A DNA stretch of 64,000 nt from Sphingosinicella sp. BN140058 (GCF_004135585.1 NZ_CP035501.1:4349501-4413500); one strand, 5' to 3'; shown: positions 9,701 to 17,315, counted from the first letter of the stretch. Notes: generated by a model not told the origin, from the sequence alone. Translations and numbers: made by a program.

Positions 9701-9942
9701 GAGGAGCTGAAGTAGATCAGCCCGTCGATGCCGGTGAGCTGCTGCTCGATGATCTGCGTGACGCTGTTCTGGACCGTCTCCGCGGACGCGCCGGGGTAGC
9801 TCGCGCGGACGTTGACCTGCGGCGGGGCGACGTCGGGATATTGCTCGATCGGCAGCGCGAAGATCGCGCCCAGCCCGAGCAGCATGACGATGATCGAGAT
9901 CACCCAGGCGAAGATCGGGCGATCGATGAAGATGCGTGACAT
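6742..9942 (-). CDS. RND efflux transporter permease (HAE1 family, AcrB/MexF-like)
   Basis: A 1066-residue inner-membrane proton/drug antiporter of the hydrophobe/amphiphile efflux family. The N-terminus MSRIFIDRPIFAWV is classic. The proton-relay aspartates are in GLLVDDAIVVVENVERL of TM4, about residues 405-410. The two large periplasmic loops and 12 TM segments are in the usual places (second half starts VVNRKWIFLLIYAGV; TM10-12 at MTSLAFIFGVLPLAL). It would export hydrophobic compounds or antibiotics with the adjacent adaptor and channel; the substrate is not predictable. It starts 6 bases after the adaptor stop and overlaps the channel gene by ATGA. A Gly-rich stretch (GGGGGGGASGQ) lies in the second periplasmic loop. 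Confidence 0.96.
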   Translation of the reverse strand: MSRIFIDRPIFAWVISIIVMLLGLGAIFALPIEQYPDVAPPQVNVRASYPGASAETVQNSVTQIIEQQLTGIDGLIYFSSSSTSRGSVSISAVFEKGTDPDIAQVQVQNQVQQALSRLPQQVQQQGLRVTKSNPDFLMIIGVYDATDRRTNQDVSDWMASNMQDQIARIPGVGDTNVFGAPYAMRIWLNPDRLASFALMPGDVIAAVQAQNTEIAAGEIGGQPQPREQMLNATVTAQSRLQTPEQFRNIILKTETSGATVKLADVARVELGAESYNAVSRVNGHPGAGIAISLAPGADALETADLVKAKVADIARAFPSGFEYAFANDTTAFIRLSIDEVVKTLIEAIVLVVIVMFVFLQSWRATLIPTIAVPVVLLGTFAVFYALDFSINTLTLFGLVLAIGLLVDDAIVVVENVERLLEENPGMSPREATIRSMAQIQVALVAIALVLSAVFLPMAFFGGSTGVIYRQFSVTIVSAMVLSVFVALILSPALTATLLKPRRPHGEEPQGWFSRHTPRLVNFVHRSGERFNRGFERMVDRYGRSVTTVVNRKWIFLLIYAGVCALLVLMFFRLPTGFLPTEDQGAASVQYRLPAGATQSRTQEVQLAVERYFREKEANNVRTLFTVTGGGGGGGASGQNTGQGFINFTDWSEREGKENGADAIIARASGAFRGFRDAQVFALVPPAIRGLGQSSGFTMQLQNAGGMSQQEFAAAREKLLQLANSDPALTSVRLSELPDVATLKVDLDQAKLATLGLNQSDVNSTLSTAWGGRYVNDFIDRGRVKRVYVQGDAPFRAAPENINEWFVRSQNGQMAPFSSFARTSWATAPTTLSRFQGIPSFEIQGQPAEGQSSGDAMRRMEELAAQIPGTSVAWSGLSYQERLSAGQAPFLYAISLLVVFLCLAALYESWSIPVAVLLVIPLGLVGAVFAVTLRGLQNDVFLQIGLLTTMGLAAKNAILMIEFAERAEKEGKRVIDAAIEAARIRLRPILMTSLAFIFGVLPLALSTGAGANSRIAIGTSVIGGMLTATLLAIFYIPLFFVLVRRTTRDAFKKLHGRPAAQQPEARA

Positions 9943-9948
9943 GTCGGC

Positions 9949-11184
9949 CTAGCCGCCCTTCGCCTGGCCGCCGGCGCCGGCACCGCCGCCAGGACTTGCA
10001 CCTTTCTTGGGCGGCTCGATTCGCTGCGGCGCCGCTGCCGGCACCGGCCGCACCGCAATGTCGGGACGAAGATTCGCGGTGCCCTGGACGATGACCTTGT
10101 CGCCGGGCGCAAGGCCCTGGGTGACCACCCAGAATTCGCCCTGCGTCCGCTCGGCGACGACGGTGCGCGCGATCGCCCGGTTGCCGGGGCCGACAACGTA
10201 GACGGTCGCGTTGCCCCGCGGATCGCGCGACAGGCCGGCTTGCGGGACGAGGAAGGCCTGGGTGTCGATCGCCTGCGCGAAGGAGGCGCGGACGAACATG
10301 CCCGGCAGCAGGATGCCGTCGGGGTTCGGAAAACGCGCCCGCAAGGTGACCGTGCCGGTGCTTTCGTTGACGGTGATCTCGGCAAACTGGACGGTGCCGG
10401 TCTGGCCGTAATCGCTACCATCTTCCAGCGTCAGGCGCACGACCGCAGTGGTCGGTGCGGCGCCGCCCTTGGCCAGCGCGCGGCGCAGCGCGAGCAATTC
10501 GGCGCTCGACTGCTGGATGTCGACGAACACCGGATCGGTGCGCTGGATGACGGCGAGCGGCTCCGCCTGGTTGGTGGTGACCAGCGCGCCTTCGGTGAAC
10601 AAGGAGCGGCCGATACGGCCGGTGATCGGCGCCGGAACGCGGGTGAAGCGAAGATTGATCTGCGCGGTGCGGAGCTGGGCGTTGCTCTGCGCGATCGCCG
10701 CCTGGGCCTGCCGCGCCTGGGCTGCCGCATCGGTATATTCCTGCTCGGACACGGCCTGCATCTGGGCGAGCGGTCGATAGCGCGCGGCACGGGTCTGCGC
10801 CGCCTGCGCGTTGGCGCGGGCGCTCTGCAAATTCGCCTGCGCCTCCGACACCTGTGCTTCGTAGATGCTCGGATCGATCTGGTAGAGAGTCTGGCCCTGC
10901 CGGACGATCGAACCTTCGGTGAACAGGCGCTTGCGGATCAGCCCGGCGACCTGCGGACGCACTTCCGAGGATTGGGACGCGGCGACCCGTCCGGATAATT
11001 GGGCGATGACCGGGACGTTGCTCGGCTGAATGACGACGAACCCGACCTGCGGCGGGCCGCTTGGGCCGCGGCCACCCTTCTTCTCGCTCGTCTGGGAGCC
11101 GCCGCCGCACGAGGCGAGCAGCAAGGCGATCGCGACGGCGGCGCTCGCCCGGCGTCGCCCGGTTCGGAAATTGTTCGTGTTCAA
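9949..11184 (-). CDS. RND efflux periplasmic adaptor (membrane fusion lipoprotein)
   Basis: A 411-residue MFP/HlyD-type adaptor. The signal peptide has a basic start (RTGRRR), a hydrophobic core and lipobox LLASC. The lipoyl half-motif VRPQVAGLIRKRLFTEGSIVRQGQ, an alpha-helical hairpin rich in Ala/Gln (QANLQSARANAQAAQTRAARYRPL), and the beta-barrel and membrane-proximal domains follow. The C-terminal tail is Gly/Ala-rich. I chose the TTG at 11184, which gives a normal signal peptide. An in-frame ATG at 11259 would add 25 residues before it. It is the first gene of a four-gene operon; no local TetR or MarR regulator is present. Confidence 0.9.
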   Translation of the reverse strand: MNTNNFRTGRRRASAAVAIALLLASCGGGSQTSEKKGGRGPSGPPQVGFVVIQPSNVPVIAQLSGRVAASQSSEVRPQVAGLIRKRLFTEGSIVRQGQTLYQIDPSIYEAQVSEAQANLQSARANAQAAQTRAARYRPLAQMQAVSEQEYTDAAAQARQAQAAIAQSNAQLRTAQINLRFTRVPAPITGRIGRSLFTEGALVTTNQAEPLAVIQRTDPVFVDIQQSSAELLALRRALAKGGAAPTTAVVRLTLEDGSDYGQTGTVQFAEITVNESTGTVTLRARFPNPDGILLPGMFVRASFAQAIDTQAFLVPQAGLSRDPRGNATVYVVGPGNRAIARTVVAERTQGEFWVVTQGLAPGDKVIVQGTANLRPDIAVRPVPAAAPQRIEPPKKGASPGGGAGAGGQAKGG

Positions 11185-11508
11185 GACGCCACCGCTCGCG
11201 CCGGTGTGCGGGTGCGCCGGCTTGGCGCTCCAAACTCGTGTGCCGAACAGAGGTTGCATTCGCTGTTATGTTCTCGTGGGTTGGCGTTGCGGTGGGGTGT
11301 GGCCGGGCGCTGTGCTCTTCACCAGCGCTTTCCTGAACATCGGGTTTACCGGCACAAAACGTGCCGCAACAGCTGGCCGAAATGCGGGGTGCGCGTCTTC
11401 GCAAGGAGGTGCGGCCAGTTTGTCGCTGGGCGGCCGCGAGATCGGCAGGTTCGGGTGCTGGCGCGTTCTGCCGGCCAACAAGAGTTGCCCGTCGGGAAGC
11501 GGATCTGA

Positions 11509-11537
11509 TTGTTAACACCGCCCCGAAGGCGTATTAT
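11509..11537 (+). promoter_or_regulatory. sigma-70-like promoter for the DUF2189 gene
   Basis: TTGTTA (11509-11514) and TATTAT (11532-11537) are separated by 17 bases. Transcription would begin near 11544, about 30 bases before the ATG at 11574. The rest of the 11260-11508 gap between the divergent genes shows no other feature. Confidence 0.5.
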
Positions 11538-11573
11538 GCATGCTCCCTCGGCACAATTCGTCGGAGCAGTCCC

Positions 11574-12362
11574 ATGGCCATTGCTCGACCAGCATATGTG
11601 GATGTTTCAGAACCAATATTCGAAGTCCGCTCCATCACCGCGAAAGACATACGGGAATCCCTCGCCCAAGGTTGGTCGGACTTCCTCGAGAAGCGTGGTG
11701 ACCTGATCTTCATCGGAATCATCTATCCGCTCATTGGCGTGGTGACGGCTGCGGTCGCTCTCGGCGGGTCGCTGCTGCCGCTGTTCTTCCCGCTCGCCGC
11801 CGGTATCAGCCTGCTCGGACCGGTCGCGGCGACCGGATTTTACGAGCTCGCGCGCCGGCGCGAGGATGGGCTCGAATGCGAGTGGACCCACTTTCTGGAA
11901 GTGCGCAAGCGGCCGGCCTGGGATCGGATCCTTGCAATTTCAACGATGCTGATCGCGATCTTCGCCTTGTGGATCGCCGCCGCCGCCGCTCTGTATGCGA
12001 GCCTGATGGGCGACGTTCCGCCGACCGTATCGGACTTCCTGCGCGAGATCTTCACCACGCGGGAAGGCTGGACCCTGATCGTCGTCGGAAACCTGGTCGG
12101 CTTCGTCTTCGCGCTGGCGGTTTTCGCCCTCAGCGTCGTCTCGCTGCCGATGCTGGTGGATCGCGACGTGAGTGCCCGTACCGCGATCCAGACCTCGGTG
12201 CGGGCGGTGATGCGGAACAAGGGCATGATGATACGCTGGGGCGTGATCGTTGCGAGCTTGCTCGTGATCGGCTCGCTGCCGATGTTCATCGGCCTGGCAG
12301 TGGTGCTTCCGGTACTCGGTTACGCGACCTGGCACCTTTATCGGCATCTCGTGGTGCGCTGA
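11574..12362 (+). CDS. DUF2189 domain multi-pass membrane protein
   Basis: A 262-residue integral membrane protein with about six hydrophobic segments: residues ~45-65 FIGIIYPLIGVVTAAVA, ~65-85, ~125-145, ~175-200, ~225-245 and the C-terminus. The layout and the DFLEKRGDLIFIGIIYPLIG, GFYELARRREDG and MLVDRDVSARTAIQTS blocks match the DUF2189 family, often annotated as a cytochrome c oxidase-associated or integral membrane protein with no proven function. The ATG at 11574 was preferred because a good -35/-10 pair ends at 11537, so longer in-frame forms would start upstream of the transcript. It converges on the UdgX gene. Confidence 0.82.
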   Translation: MAIARPAYVDVSEPIFEVRSITAKDIRESLAQGWSDFLEKRGDLIFIGIIYPLIGVVTAAVALGGSLLPLFFPLAAGISLLGPVAATGFYELARRREDGLECEWTHFLEVRKRPAWDRILAISTMLIAIFALWIAAAAALYASLMGDVPPTVSDFLREIFTTREGWTLIVVGNLVGFVFALAVFALSVVSLPMLVDRDVSARTAIQTSVRAVMRNKGMMIRWGVIVASLLVIGSLPMFIGLAVVLPVLGYATWHLYRHLVVR

Positions 12363-12444
12363 CCGATCAAGCTCATTCGCCAGTCGGCCTGTGCGTGCTC
12401 AAGGTCGTTGCCGGTGGTGCGACGAGCGGTTCGAGCCTGCGCGC

Positions 12445-13842
12445 TCAGACGAGTTCCTTGAGGCGCTCCCCGATACGCGCGAGATCTTCGACGAAGCGGG
12501 CATATTCCTCTTCCTTGTTGTCGCGGACGCGCAACAGGAAGCTCGGATGGACCGTCACCCAGGTCTCCCCGCCGTCCCGCGCCTGGTGGGGCTGGCCGCG
12601 CATCGAGGAAATCGTCACGACCTTGCCGAACAAGGATCGCGCCGCGGTCGCGCCGAGCGCGACGGTGAGCGGCGGCCTCAGCAGCCCGCGCTCCTGTTCG
12701 AGCCACCAGCGGCAGGCGTCGATCTCGCCGCCGTCCGGCTTCGAATGGATCCGGCGCTTGCCGCGGCGTTCGAACTTGAAATGCTTGACCGCATTGGTGA
12801 CGTAGGCCGCCGAACGATCGATCCCCGCGTCACCCAGCGCGCGATCGAACAATTGCCCGGCCGGGCCTATGAACGGGCGGCCGGCGAGGTCCTCCTGATC
12901 GCCCGGCTGCTCGCCGACGAACATCAAAAGCGCGTCGAGCGGGCCTTCGCCGAACACGGTCTGCGTGCCGTCGCGGTAGAGCGGGCAGCGGGTGCAGCCC
13001 ATCGCCTCCGCACGGATGCCGGCCCATGCCACGTCGGCATTGCCGCCGATTTCGTCCCGCGATCGATCCACCATTTGTGCCTCGCGTGCCTGCGCGCCTG
13101 CGATCAATTCCCCGACCAACGCAGTCTCCGGCATGTTTCTCCAGTATTTGCGCGGCATCTCCTTGACCATCGCGCCGACCTTCAGGCGGGCCGGGTTGAA
13201 GATCGACGCATAATAGGTCTTCCAGGTTTCCTCTATCGGATCGCCATCGGGTGCGTCGGCGCGAGTCGCGCCCGGGCTTTCGGTCAGACGCTCGCCGTCC
13301 CAATGCACCGACACTTCGGGGGTCAGGATCGACCAGTGCATCGAGGCGAAGCGCCGCGCGAAGAAAGGCGCGGCGGCACGGACGATATGGTGTTCGGGCT
13401 CGAACCAGGCGACGAAGCGGGGAGCGTACGCGCCTTCCACTTCGCGGAACCGGACGAAGGCGTGCATCTTGTGAATGTCGCGGCGCACGTTCTTGGCCAT
13501 CACCTCCAGCCGCCGCACCAGAGGATCGGCCGCGTCGTCGACGCTGCGCGGCTGTTCGAGCACCCGCAGCAGCAGGGTGTAGAGCAGGGAGAAGCGCTCG
13601 GGATCATTGTGGCAGATCACGCTCTCAGCAAGCGACACGAAGGCGCGGGGCACCGAGAAAGCCGGCCCGCCCGGCGCCGGTAGGGCATTGGTCTCGAGAG
13701 CCGCCGACGCGAACAGGTCGCCGGCGGCCGCGCCGACCCGCCACGCGACTTCCTGCGCCGGCACGCGCGCCAAGGCGAGGCGGCGGGCGGCATCGCGCCA
13801 GCCGTCGAAATCATCCTCCTGCGCAAGCGTCATCAGCTGCAT
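12445..13842 (-). CDS. udgX: UdgX family uracil-DNA binding protein (DUF4130-UDG fusion)
   Basis: A 465-residue two-domain protein. The N-terminal ~220 residues are the DUF4130 domain (LLYTLLLRVLEQP; RRDIHKMHAFVRFRE). The C-terminal part is a family-4/5-like uracil-DNA glycosylase with GEQPGDQED (310-318), cluster-type cysteines C283, C286 and C377, and VHPSFLLR (431-438). The KRRIHSKP insertion (362-369) is the UdgX R-loop. In characterised UdgX its His (here H366) forms a covalent bond with the DNA at uracil. The ATG at 13842 has AAAGGA 8 bases upstream and is preferred to an ATG at 13863. Its usual partner, a DNA-repair radical SAM protein, lies 1.5 kb away on the same strand, separated by two unrelated genes. 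Confidence 0.92.
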   Translation of the reverse strand: MQLMTLAQEDDFDGWRDAARRLALARVPAQEVAWRVGAAAGDLFASAALETNALPAPGGPAFSVPRAFVSLAESVICHNDPERFSLLYTLLLRVLEQPRSVDDAADPLVRRLEVMAKNVRRDIHKMHAFVRFREVEGAYAPRFVAWFEPEHHIVRAAAPFFARRFASMHWSILTPEVSVHWDGERLTESPGATRADAPDGDPIEETWKTYYASIFNPARLKVGAMVKEMPRKYWRNMPETALVGELIAGAQAREAQMVDRSRDEIGGNADVAWAGIRAEAMGCTRCPLYRDGTQTVFGEGPLDALLMFVGEQPGDQEDLAGRPFIGPAGQLFDRALGDAGIDRSAAYVTNAVKHFKFERRGKRRIHSKPDGGEIDACRWWLEQERGLLRPPLTVALGATAARSLFGKVVTISSMRGQPHQARDGGETWVTVHPSFLLRVRDNKEEEYARFVEDLARIGERLKELV

Positions 13843-13925
13843 GTCGCGTCCTTTCCGGAACATCCCCTATTCGCCGCCGGCGTGCGACCGTCTAGCGCCG
13901 CCAGTCGGGAAGACGGGGAACGAGA

Positions 13926-14594
13926 ATGGAGCAAAGATGCGCCGCCTGCCGTGCGCGCACGGATGGTCTCTGCGGCAAGGTACCGGAGACCGCCCTGACG
14001 GCGCTCGGAAGGACAGGGCAGCGCAAGCGCCTCGTCGCCGGCGAGACCTTGATCTGGCAGGACGACGAAGCGCCGCCACTGGCCAATCTTCTTTCGGGAC
14101 TGCTGCAGATTTCGCTGTCGACCGCGGACGGACGGGCGCAAATCGTCGGCCTCGTCCGCCCCGGCGATCTCGCCGGAAGGCCCTATGGAGACAGGGCGCC
14201 GCAGACCGTCACCGCACTCACCAATGCCGAATTGTGCCTGTTCCCGCGCCATGCCTTCGCGCGGATTGCGCAAACGCAGCCGCAGCTCGACCATGCCCTG
14301 CTCGAGCAAACGCTCGAGGCGCTGGATCGCGCCCGCGCCCAAATGCTGTCGCTGGCGCGCAAGGCAGCCGGGGAGCGGGTCGCGGCGTTGTTGCTCGACC
14401 TCGCCGCAGAGGACGATGAGGAGATCAACCTTCCGGTGAGCCGACAGGAGATGGCCGACATCCTCGGGCTGACGATCGAGACGGTGAGCCGGCAGCTCAC
14501 CCGCCTCGAGTCGCGCGGCACGATCGCTCTGTCGGGCCGCCGAGGCCTGTCGATCACCTCCCGCTCGGCCCTGGAGGCCGCCGCCGGCGCCTGA
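13926..14594 (+). CDS. Crp/Fnr family regulator, FNR type with Fe-S cysteines
   Basis: A 222-residue regulator. N-terminal cysteines C5, C8 and C16, plus C104 in the effector domain, match the ligand set of oxygen-sensing FNR proteins. A cyclic-nucleotide-like beta-roll follows (LIWQDDEAPPLANLLSGLLQI), then a dimerisation helix at ~115-150 and a C-terminal helix-turn-helix at ~171-198. The recognition helix carries E185, S188 and R189 (IETVSRQL), the FNR E..SR reading of TTGAT half-sites. It would bind TTGAT-N4-ATCAA-like boxes when oxygen is low, and a candidate lies before the neighbouring ompW gene. The ATG has GGGGA upstream. It is divergent from udgX, with 83 bases between them. Confidence 0.9.
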   Translation: MEQRCAACRARTDGLCGKVPETALTALGRTGQRKRLVAGETLIWQDDEAPPLANLLSGLLQISLSTADGRAQIVGLVRPGDLAGRPYGDRAPQTVTALTNAELCLFPRHAFARIAQTQPQLDHALLEQTLEALDRARAQMLSLARKAAGERVAALLLDLAAEDDEEINLPVSRQEMADILGLTIETVSRQLTRLESRGTIALSGRRGLSITSRSALEAAAGA

Positions 14595-14614
14595 GTTCCG
14601 GCCGCGGCGTCCGC

Positions 14615-15271
14615 TCAGAAGCGGGTGCCGAGCCCGACTCCGAACACGATGGGATCGAGGTTGAGCTTGACCCGCTGGGTCCCGGCGGCGGCCGTCGCGA
14701 GCCGGGCCCGCGTGTCGATGTCGATATATTTGACGTCGAGATTCAGGAAGATCCTTTCGCTGAGATCGATGTCGACACCCGCCTGCGCCGCCCAGCCGAA
14801 ACTGTCCTTCATCCGCACCTTGGTCCTGCCCACCGCCGCCTCCAGTCCGCGCGATGCATTCTCCGCGTAGAAGAGGGTGTAGTTGAGGCCGGCGCCGACA
14901 TAGGGACGCACTTTGGCGTCGGGGCCGAAATGATATTGCGCGGTGAGCGTCGGCGGCAGTACCCAGGTGGAGGCGAGTTTGCCGATCGACCCGGTTGTGC
15001 CCGTGCGGCCTGACGCCGTGTGTTTGGTCGTCGCCGCGATCAGCTCGAAACCGACATTCCTGGTCGCCATCCAGGTGACGTCGACCTCGGGCATGATGCT
15101 GTCGTCGACCTTGGCGGTCTCGCCCGGAAAGCCGGGCAGGATGCTGCCGGATTTCTCGGTCGGACTGACCATGATCGCCCGCACGCGTACGAGGACGTCC
15201 CCCGCCTCGGCGGCCTGCGCCGGCTGCGCGAAAGCCGCTGCCGCGGCGAACCCGATGATTACACTCTTCAC
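14615..15271 (-). CDS. ompW: OmpW family outer-membrane protein
   Basis: A 218-residue protein with a Sec signal peptide (VIIGFAAAAAFAQPAQAAE). An eight-strand beta-barrel of the OmpW family follows: GDVLVRVRAIMVSP, VDVTWMATRNVGFELIAATTKH, LPPTLTAQYHFGP, VRPYVGAGLNYTLFY, and a terminal Phe (VGLGTRF). OmpW barrels give a hydrophobic channel in the outer membrane. In enterobacteria ompW is induced without oxygen by FNR. Here it converges on an FNR-type gene (20 bases between stops) and has an FNR-like box 64-77 bases upstream of its start, so oxygen-linked control is likely. Confidence 0.9.
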   Translation of the reverse strand: MKSVIIGFAAAAAFAQPAQAAEAGDVLVRVRAIMVSPTEKSGSILPGFPGETAKVDDSIMPEVDVTWMATRNVGFELIAATTKHTASGRTGTTGSIGKLASTWVLPPTLTAQYHFGPDAKVRPYVGAGLNYTLFYAENASRGLEAAVGRTKVRMKDSFGWAAQAGVDIDLSERIFLNLDVKYIDIDTRARLATAAAGTQRVKLNLDPIVFGVGLGTRF

Positions 15272-15334
15272 TGTCCGTGCCTTCCTTCAAATGTCTGGCT
15301 GGCACGTGACTAGGCCCGGGGTTCGGGCGGCTCA

Positions 15335-15348
15335 TTGATCTTGCGCAA
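15335..15348 (-). promoter_or_regulatory. FNR/FixK-type box upstream of ompW
   Basis: TTGAT-CTTG-CGCAA on the plus strand (TTGCG-CAAG-ATCAA on the minus). One half is a perfect TTGAT; the other ends in the conserved CAA. It sits 64-77 bases upstream of the ompW ATG, where an activator site is expected, beside the gene for an FNR-type protein. The right half has two mismatches to strict consensus. Confidence 0.5.
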
Positions 15349-15350
15349 AA

Positions 15351-16595
15351 TCAGGCGCCGAACAATTCGAGCTGCTGCTCCTGGGGCTTGATCCAGGCTT
15401 TGAGATCGGCGCGATCGGTGAGGAGGGTGGGGCGCCAGTCGTCGGTGACGATGAACGGCCGGATCTTGGCGAGAGAGACGCTGAGGCGACCGACATCGTC
15501 AAGGCGGAGGCGCCGCCAGCGACGGCTCTGGACGATGCGGTTGACTGCCTTGACGCCCAGTCCGGGCACGCGCAGCAGCGCCTCGCGCGGTGCCCGGTTG
15601 ATGTCGATCGGGAAATTGTCGCGATATTTGAGCGCCCAGGCGAGCTTCGGATCGATGTCGAGCGGCAGCATGCCCGAATCGTCCGCGGCGTTGACGACGT
15701 CGGTGGGCGTGAAGCCGTAGAAGCGCATCAGCCAGTCGGACTGGTAGAGGCGGTGCTCGCGCATCAACGGCGGCCGATTGAGCGGCAGTACCGCGCTCGC
15801 GTCGGGAATTGGCGAGAAAGCGGAATAATAGACCCGGCGAAGGCTGAAGCGGTCGTAGAGGTTGCTCGCCCGCAGCACGATGTCGCGATCGTTGGCGCTG
15901 TCCGCGCCGACGATCATCTGGGTCGATTGCCCCGCCGGAGCGAAGGACGGCGCCGATTTGTAGCGCTTCCGGGCATCGGTGCGATCCTCGATCGCGGTTT
16001 TGACGTCCTTCATCGCGCCTTCGATCCGCGCACCGTCCTTTTCGGGCGCGAGCCGCTCGAGGCCGCGGGCAGTCGGCAATTCGACGTTGATCGACACACG
16101 ATCGGCGTGGACGCCGGCGAGGCGGACCAGCTCCGGATCGGCATCCGGGATCGTCTTAAGATGGATGTAGCCGCGGAAATCATGATCCTCGCGCAGGGCG
16201 CGCGCCACCTCGACGATCTGCTCCATCGTATAGTTTGAGGAGCGGATGATCCCGGACGAGAGGAAGAGGCCTTCAATATAGTTGCGGCGGTAGAAGGAGA
16301 GGGTGAGCTGCACCACCTCTTCGGCGGTGAAGCGCGCGCGCCGCACGTTCGAGCTCTTGCGGTTGATGCAATAATGGCAATCGAAGATGCAGCTGTTGGT
16401 CAGCAGGATCTTGAGCAACGAGATGCAGCGGCCGTCGGGCGCGTAAGCGTGGCAGATGCCCATGCCCTCGGTCGAGCCGAGGCCCTTGCCGTCGCGGCTG
16501 TCGCGCTTCGAGGTGCCGGACGAGGCGCAGGACGCGTCGTACTTGGCCGCATCGGCGAGGATGGCGAGCTTCTCGCGAGTGTCGAGGCGGGACAT
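15351..16595 (-). CDS. putative DNA modification/repair radical SAM protein
   Basis: A 414-residue protein. The radical SAM cluster motif is C69-x3-C73-x2-C76 (NSCIFDCHYCINRK). A TIM-barrel core follows (YIEGLFLSSGI, GYIHLKTIPDADPELV), then a C-terminal helix-hairpin-helix segment (LLRVPGLGVKAVNRIVQSRRWRRL). This is the family described as a putative DNA modification/repair radical SAM protein that co-occurs with UdgX/DUF4130 proteins. The reaction is unknown. A perfect alphaproteobacterial LexA box lies 3-17 bases upstream of the ATG, so SOS induction is expected. The ATG at 16595 also has CTCCAGAAC-like sequence rather than a strong Shine-Dalgarno. Confidence 0.92.
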   Translation of the reverse strand: MSRLDTREKLAILADAAKYDASCASSGTSKRDSRDGKGLGSTEGMGICHAYAPDGRCISLLKILLTNSCIFDCHYCINRKSSNVRRARFTAEEVVQLTLSFYRRNYIEGLFLSSGIIRSSNYTMEQIVEVARALREDHDFRGYIHLKTIPDADPELVRLAGVHADRVSINVELPTARGLERLAPEKDGARIEGAMKDVKTAIEDRTDARKRYKSAPSFAPAGQSTQMIVGADSANDRDIVLRASNLYDRFSLRRVYYSAFSPIPDASAVLPLNRPPLMREHRLYQSDWLMRFYGFTPTDVVNAADDSGMLPLDIDPKLAWALKYRDNFPIDINRAPREALLRVPGLGVKAVNRIVQSRRWRRLRLDDVGRLSVSLAKIRPFIVTDDWRPTLLTDRADLKAWIKPQEQQLELFGA

Positions 16596-16597
16596 GT

Positions 16598-16612
16598 GTT
16601 CCAGATATGTTC
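16598..16612 (-). promoter_or_regulatory. LexA (SOS) box before the radical SAM gene
   Basis: GTTC (16598-16601) and GTTC (16609-16612) are direct repeats with a 7-base spacer; the minus strand reads GAAC-N7-GAAC. This is the exact alphaproteobacterial LexA operator. It ends 2 bases before the ATG, so LexA bound there would block transcription of the gene. Confidence 0.75.
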
Positions 16613-16664
16613 TGGAGGTGCGGAAGTCTACTGGCCTAAAGGCCTAAGCCACGGTCCCGACACG

Positions 16665-16692
16665 AAAAAAGGGCAGCCTCGAAAGGCTGCCC
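16665..16692 (-). terminator. rho-independent terminator of the beta-barrel gene
   Basis: A perfect 9-bp stem GGGCAGCCT/AGGCTGCCC (16671-16679 and 16684-16692) with a 4-base loop. On the minus strand it is followed by six T (A-run 16665-16670). It lies 25 bases after the stop at 16718. Confidence 0.9.
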
Positions 16693-16717
16693 TTCGACAT
16701 TCCGCTTTCAGCGACGC

Positions 16718-17203
16718 TTAGAAGCGGACGCCGAGACCGACCAGCATCTGATGGCCGTCGACATCGAGCTCGTAGTTCGAGTAGCGATACTCGACCTGGC
16801 CGTAGAAGCGCGGCGTGAAGGCGAGTTCGACGCCGGCGCCGACGCGGGCACCATCGAGGTGCACGTTGTCGCCGACGGTCTCGATTCCGAGATTGGTGTA
16901 GCCGGCAAGCGCGTAGACGAGCGCCTTGTCGCCGGCCTTGACGCCGAGGCGGCCGGTGATCGCGAGGTCGCGCGAAAGCGCATCCTCGTCGCTGTCTTGC
17001 CATTCAACGGTCGCACCCGCGACAGTCTTGCCAAGATCGAAATCGTAGCCGGCGTTGACGCCGTAAGTGAATGTATCGGTGCCGGCGAAATCGTCATCGA
17101 CAAAGCCGACGGTGGCGCCGATGCGCGGACCGGAGAACTCGGCGGCAACAGACGGCGTCGCGAAAGCGAGCGCCGCAACCGACGCGAGAACGAACTTCTT
17201 CAT
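16718..17203 (-). CDS. small outer-membrane beta-barrel protein (opacity/Omp25-like)
   Basis: A 161-residue protein with a clear Sec signal peptide (KKFVLASVAALAFATPSVAAE). Eight short amphipathic strands follow: RIGATVGFVDD, YGVNAGYDFDL, VAGATVEWQDS, ITGRLGVKAGDKALVYALAGYT, VGAGVELAFTPRFYGQVEYRYS and a terminal VGLGVRF. The final Phe and alternating pattern fit an OmpA-N/opacity-type porin-like barrel. GAAGGAAAATC precedes the ATG. A strong terminator follows. The 248-base gap shared with the divergent methyltransferase-esterase gene carries three adjacent dyad sites, so regulated expression is likely. The precise role is unknown. Confidence 0.85.
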   Translation of the reverse strand: MKKFVLASVAALAFATPSVAAEFSGPRIGATVGFVDDDFAGTDTFTYGVNAGYDFDLGKTVAGATVEWQDSDEDALSRDLAITGRLGVKAGDKALVYALAGYTNLGIETVGDNVHLDGARVGAGVELAFTPRFYGQVEYRYSNYELDVDGHQMLVGLGVRF

Positions 17204-17315
17204 GATTTTCCTTCGTATGTTCTACTGGGAATGAGAACGACCAGCCACAGGAACGGCTGATGCTGGTGGCGCATCTAGTCGTTTCTTGAACGGGTACAAG
17301 CGACGCGGGACATCT

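Noticed and set aside
6652..9939. A 1095-codon open frame opposite the RND pump gene
   Set aside because: It mirrors the pump codons, is extreme in Arg/Asp/Glu/His and has no domain. It is a typical antisense frame in GC-rich DNA.
13850..13935. GAAC half-sites before udgX and the FNR gene, as possible LexA boxes
   Set aside because: GAAC-N7-ATTC and GAAC-N7-GAGC match only one half. Compared with the perfect site at 16598, this is chance.
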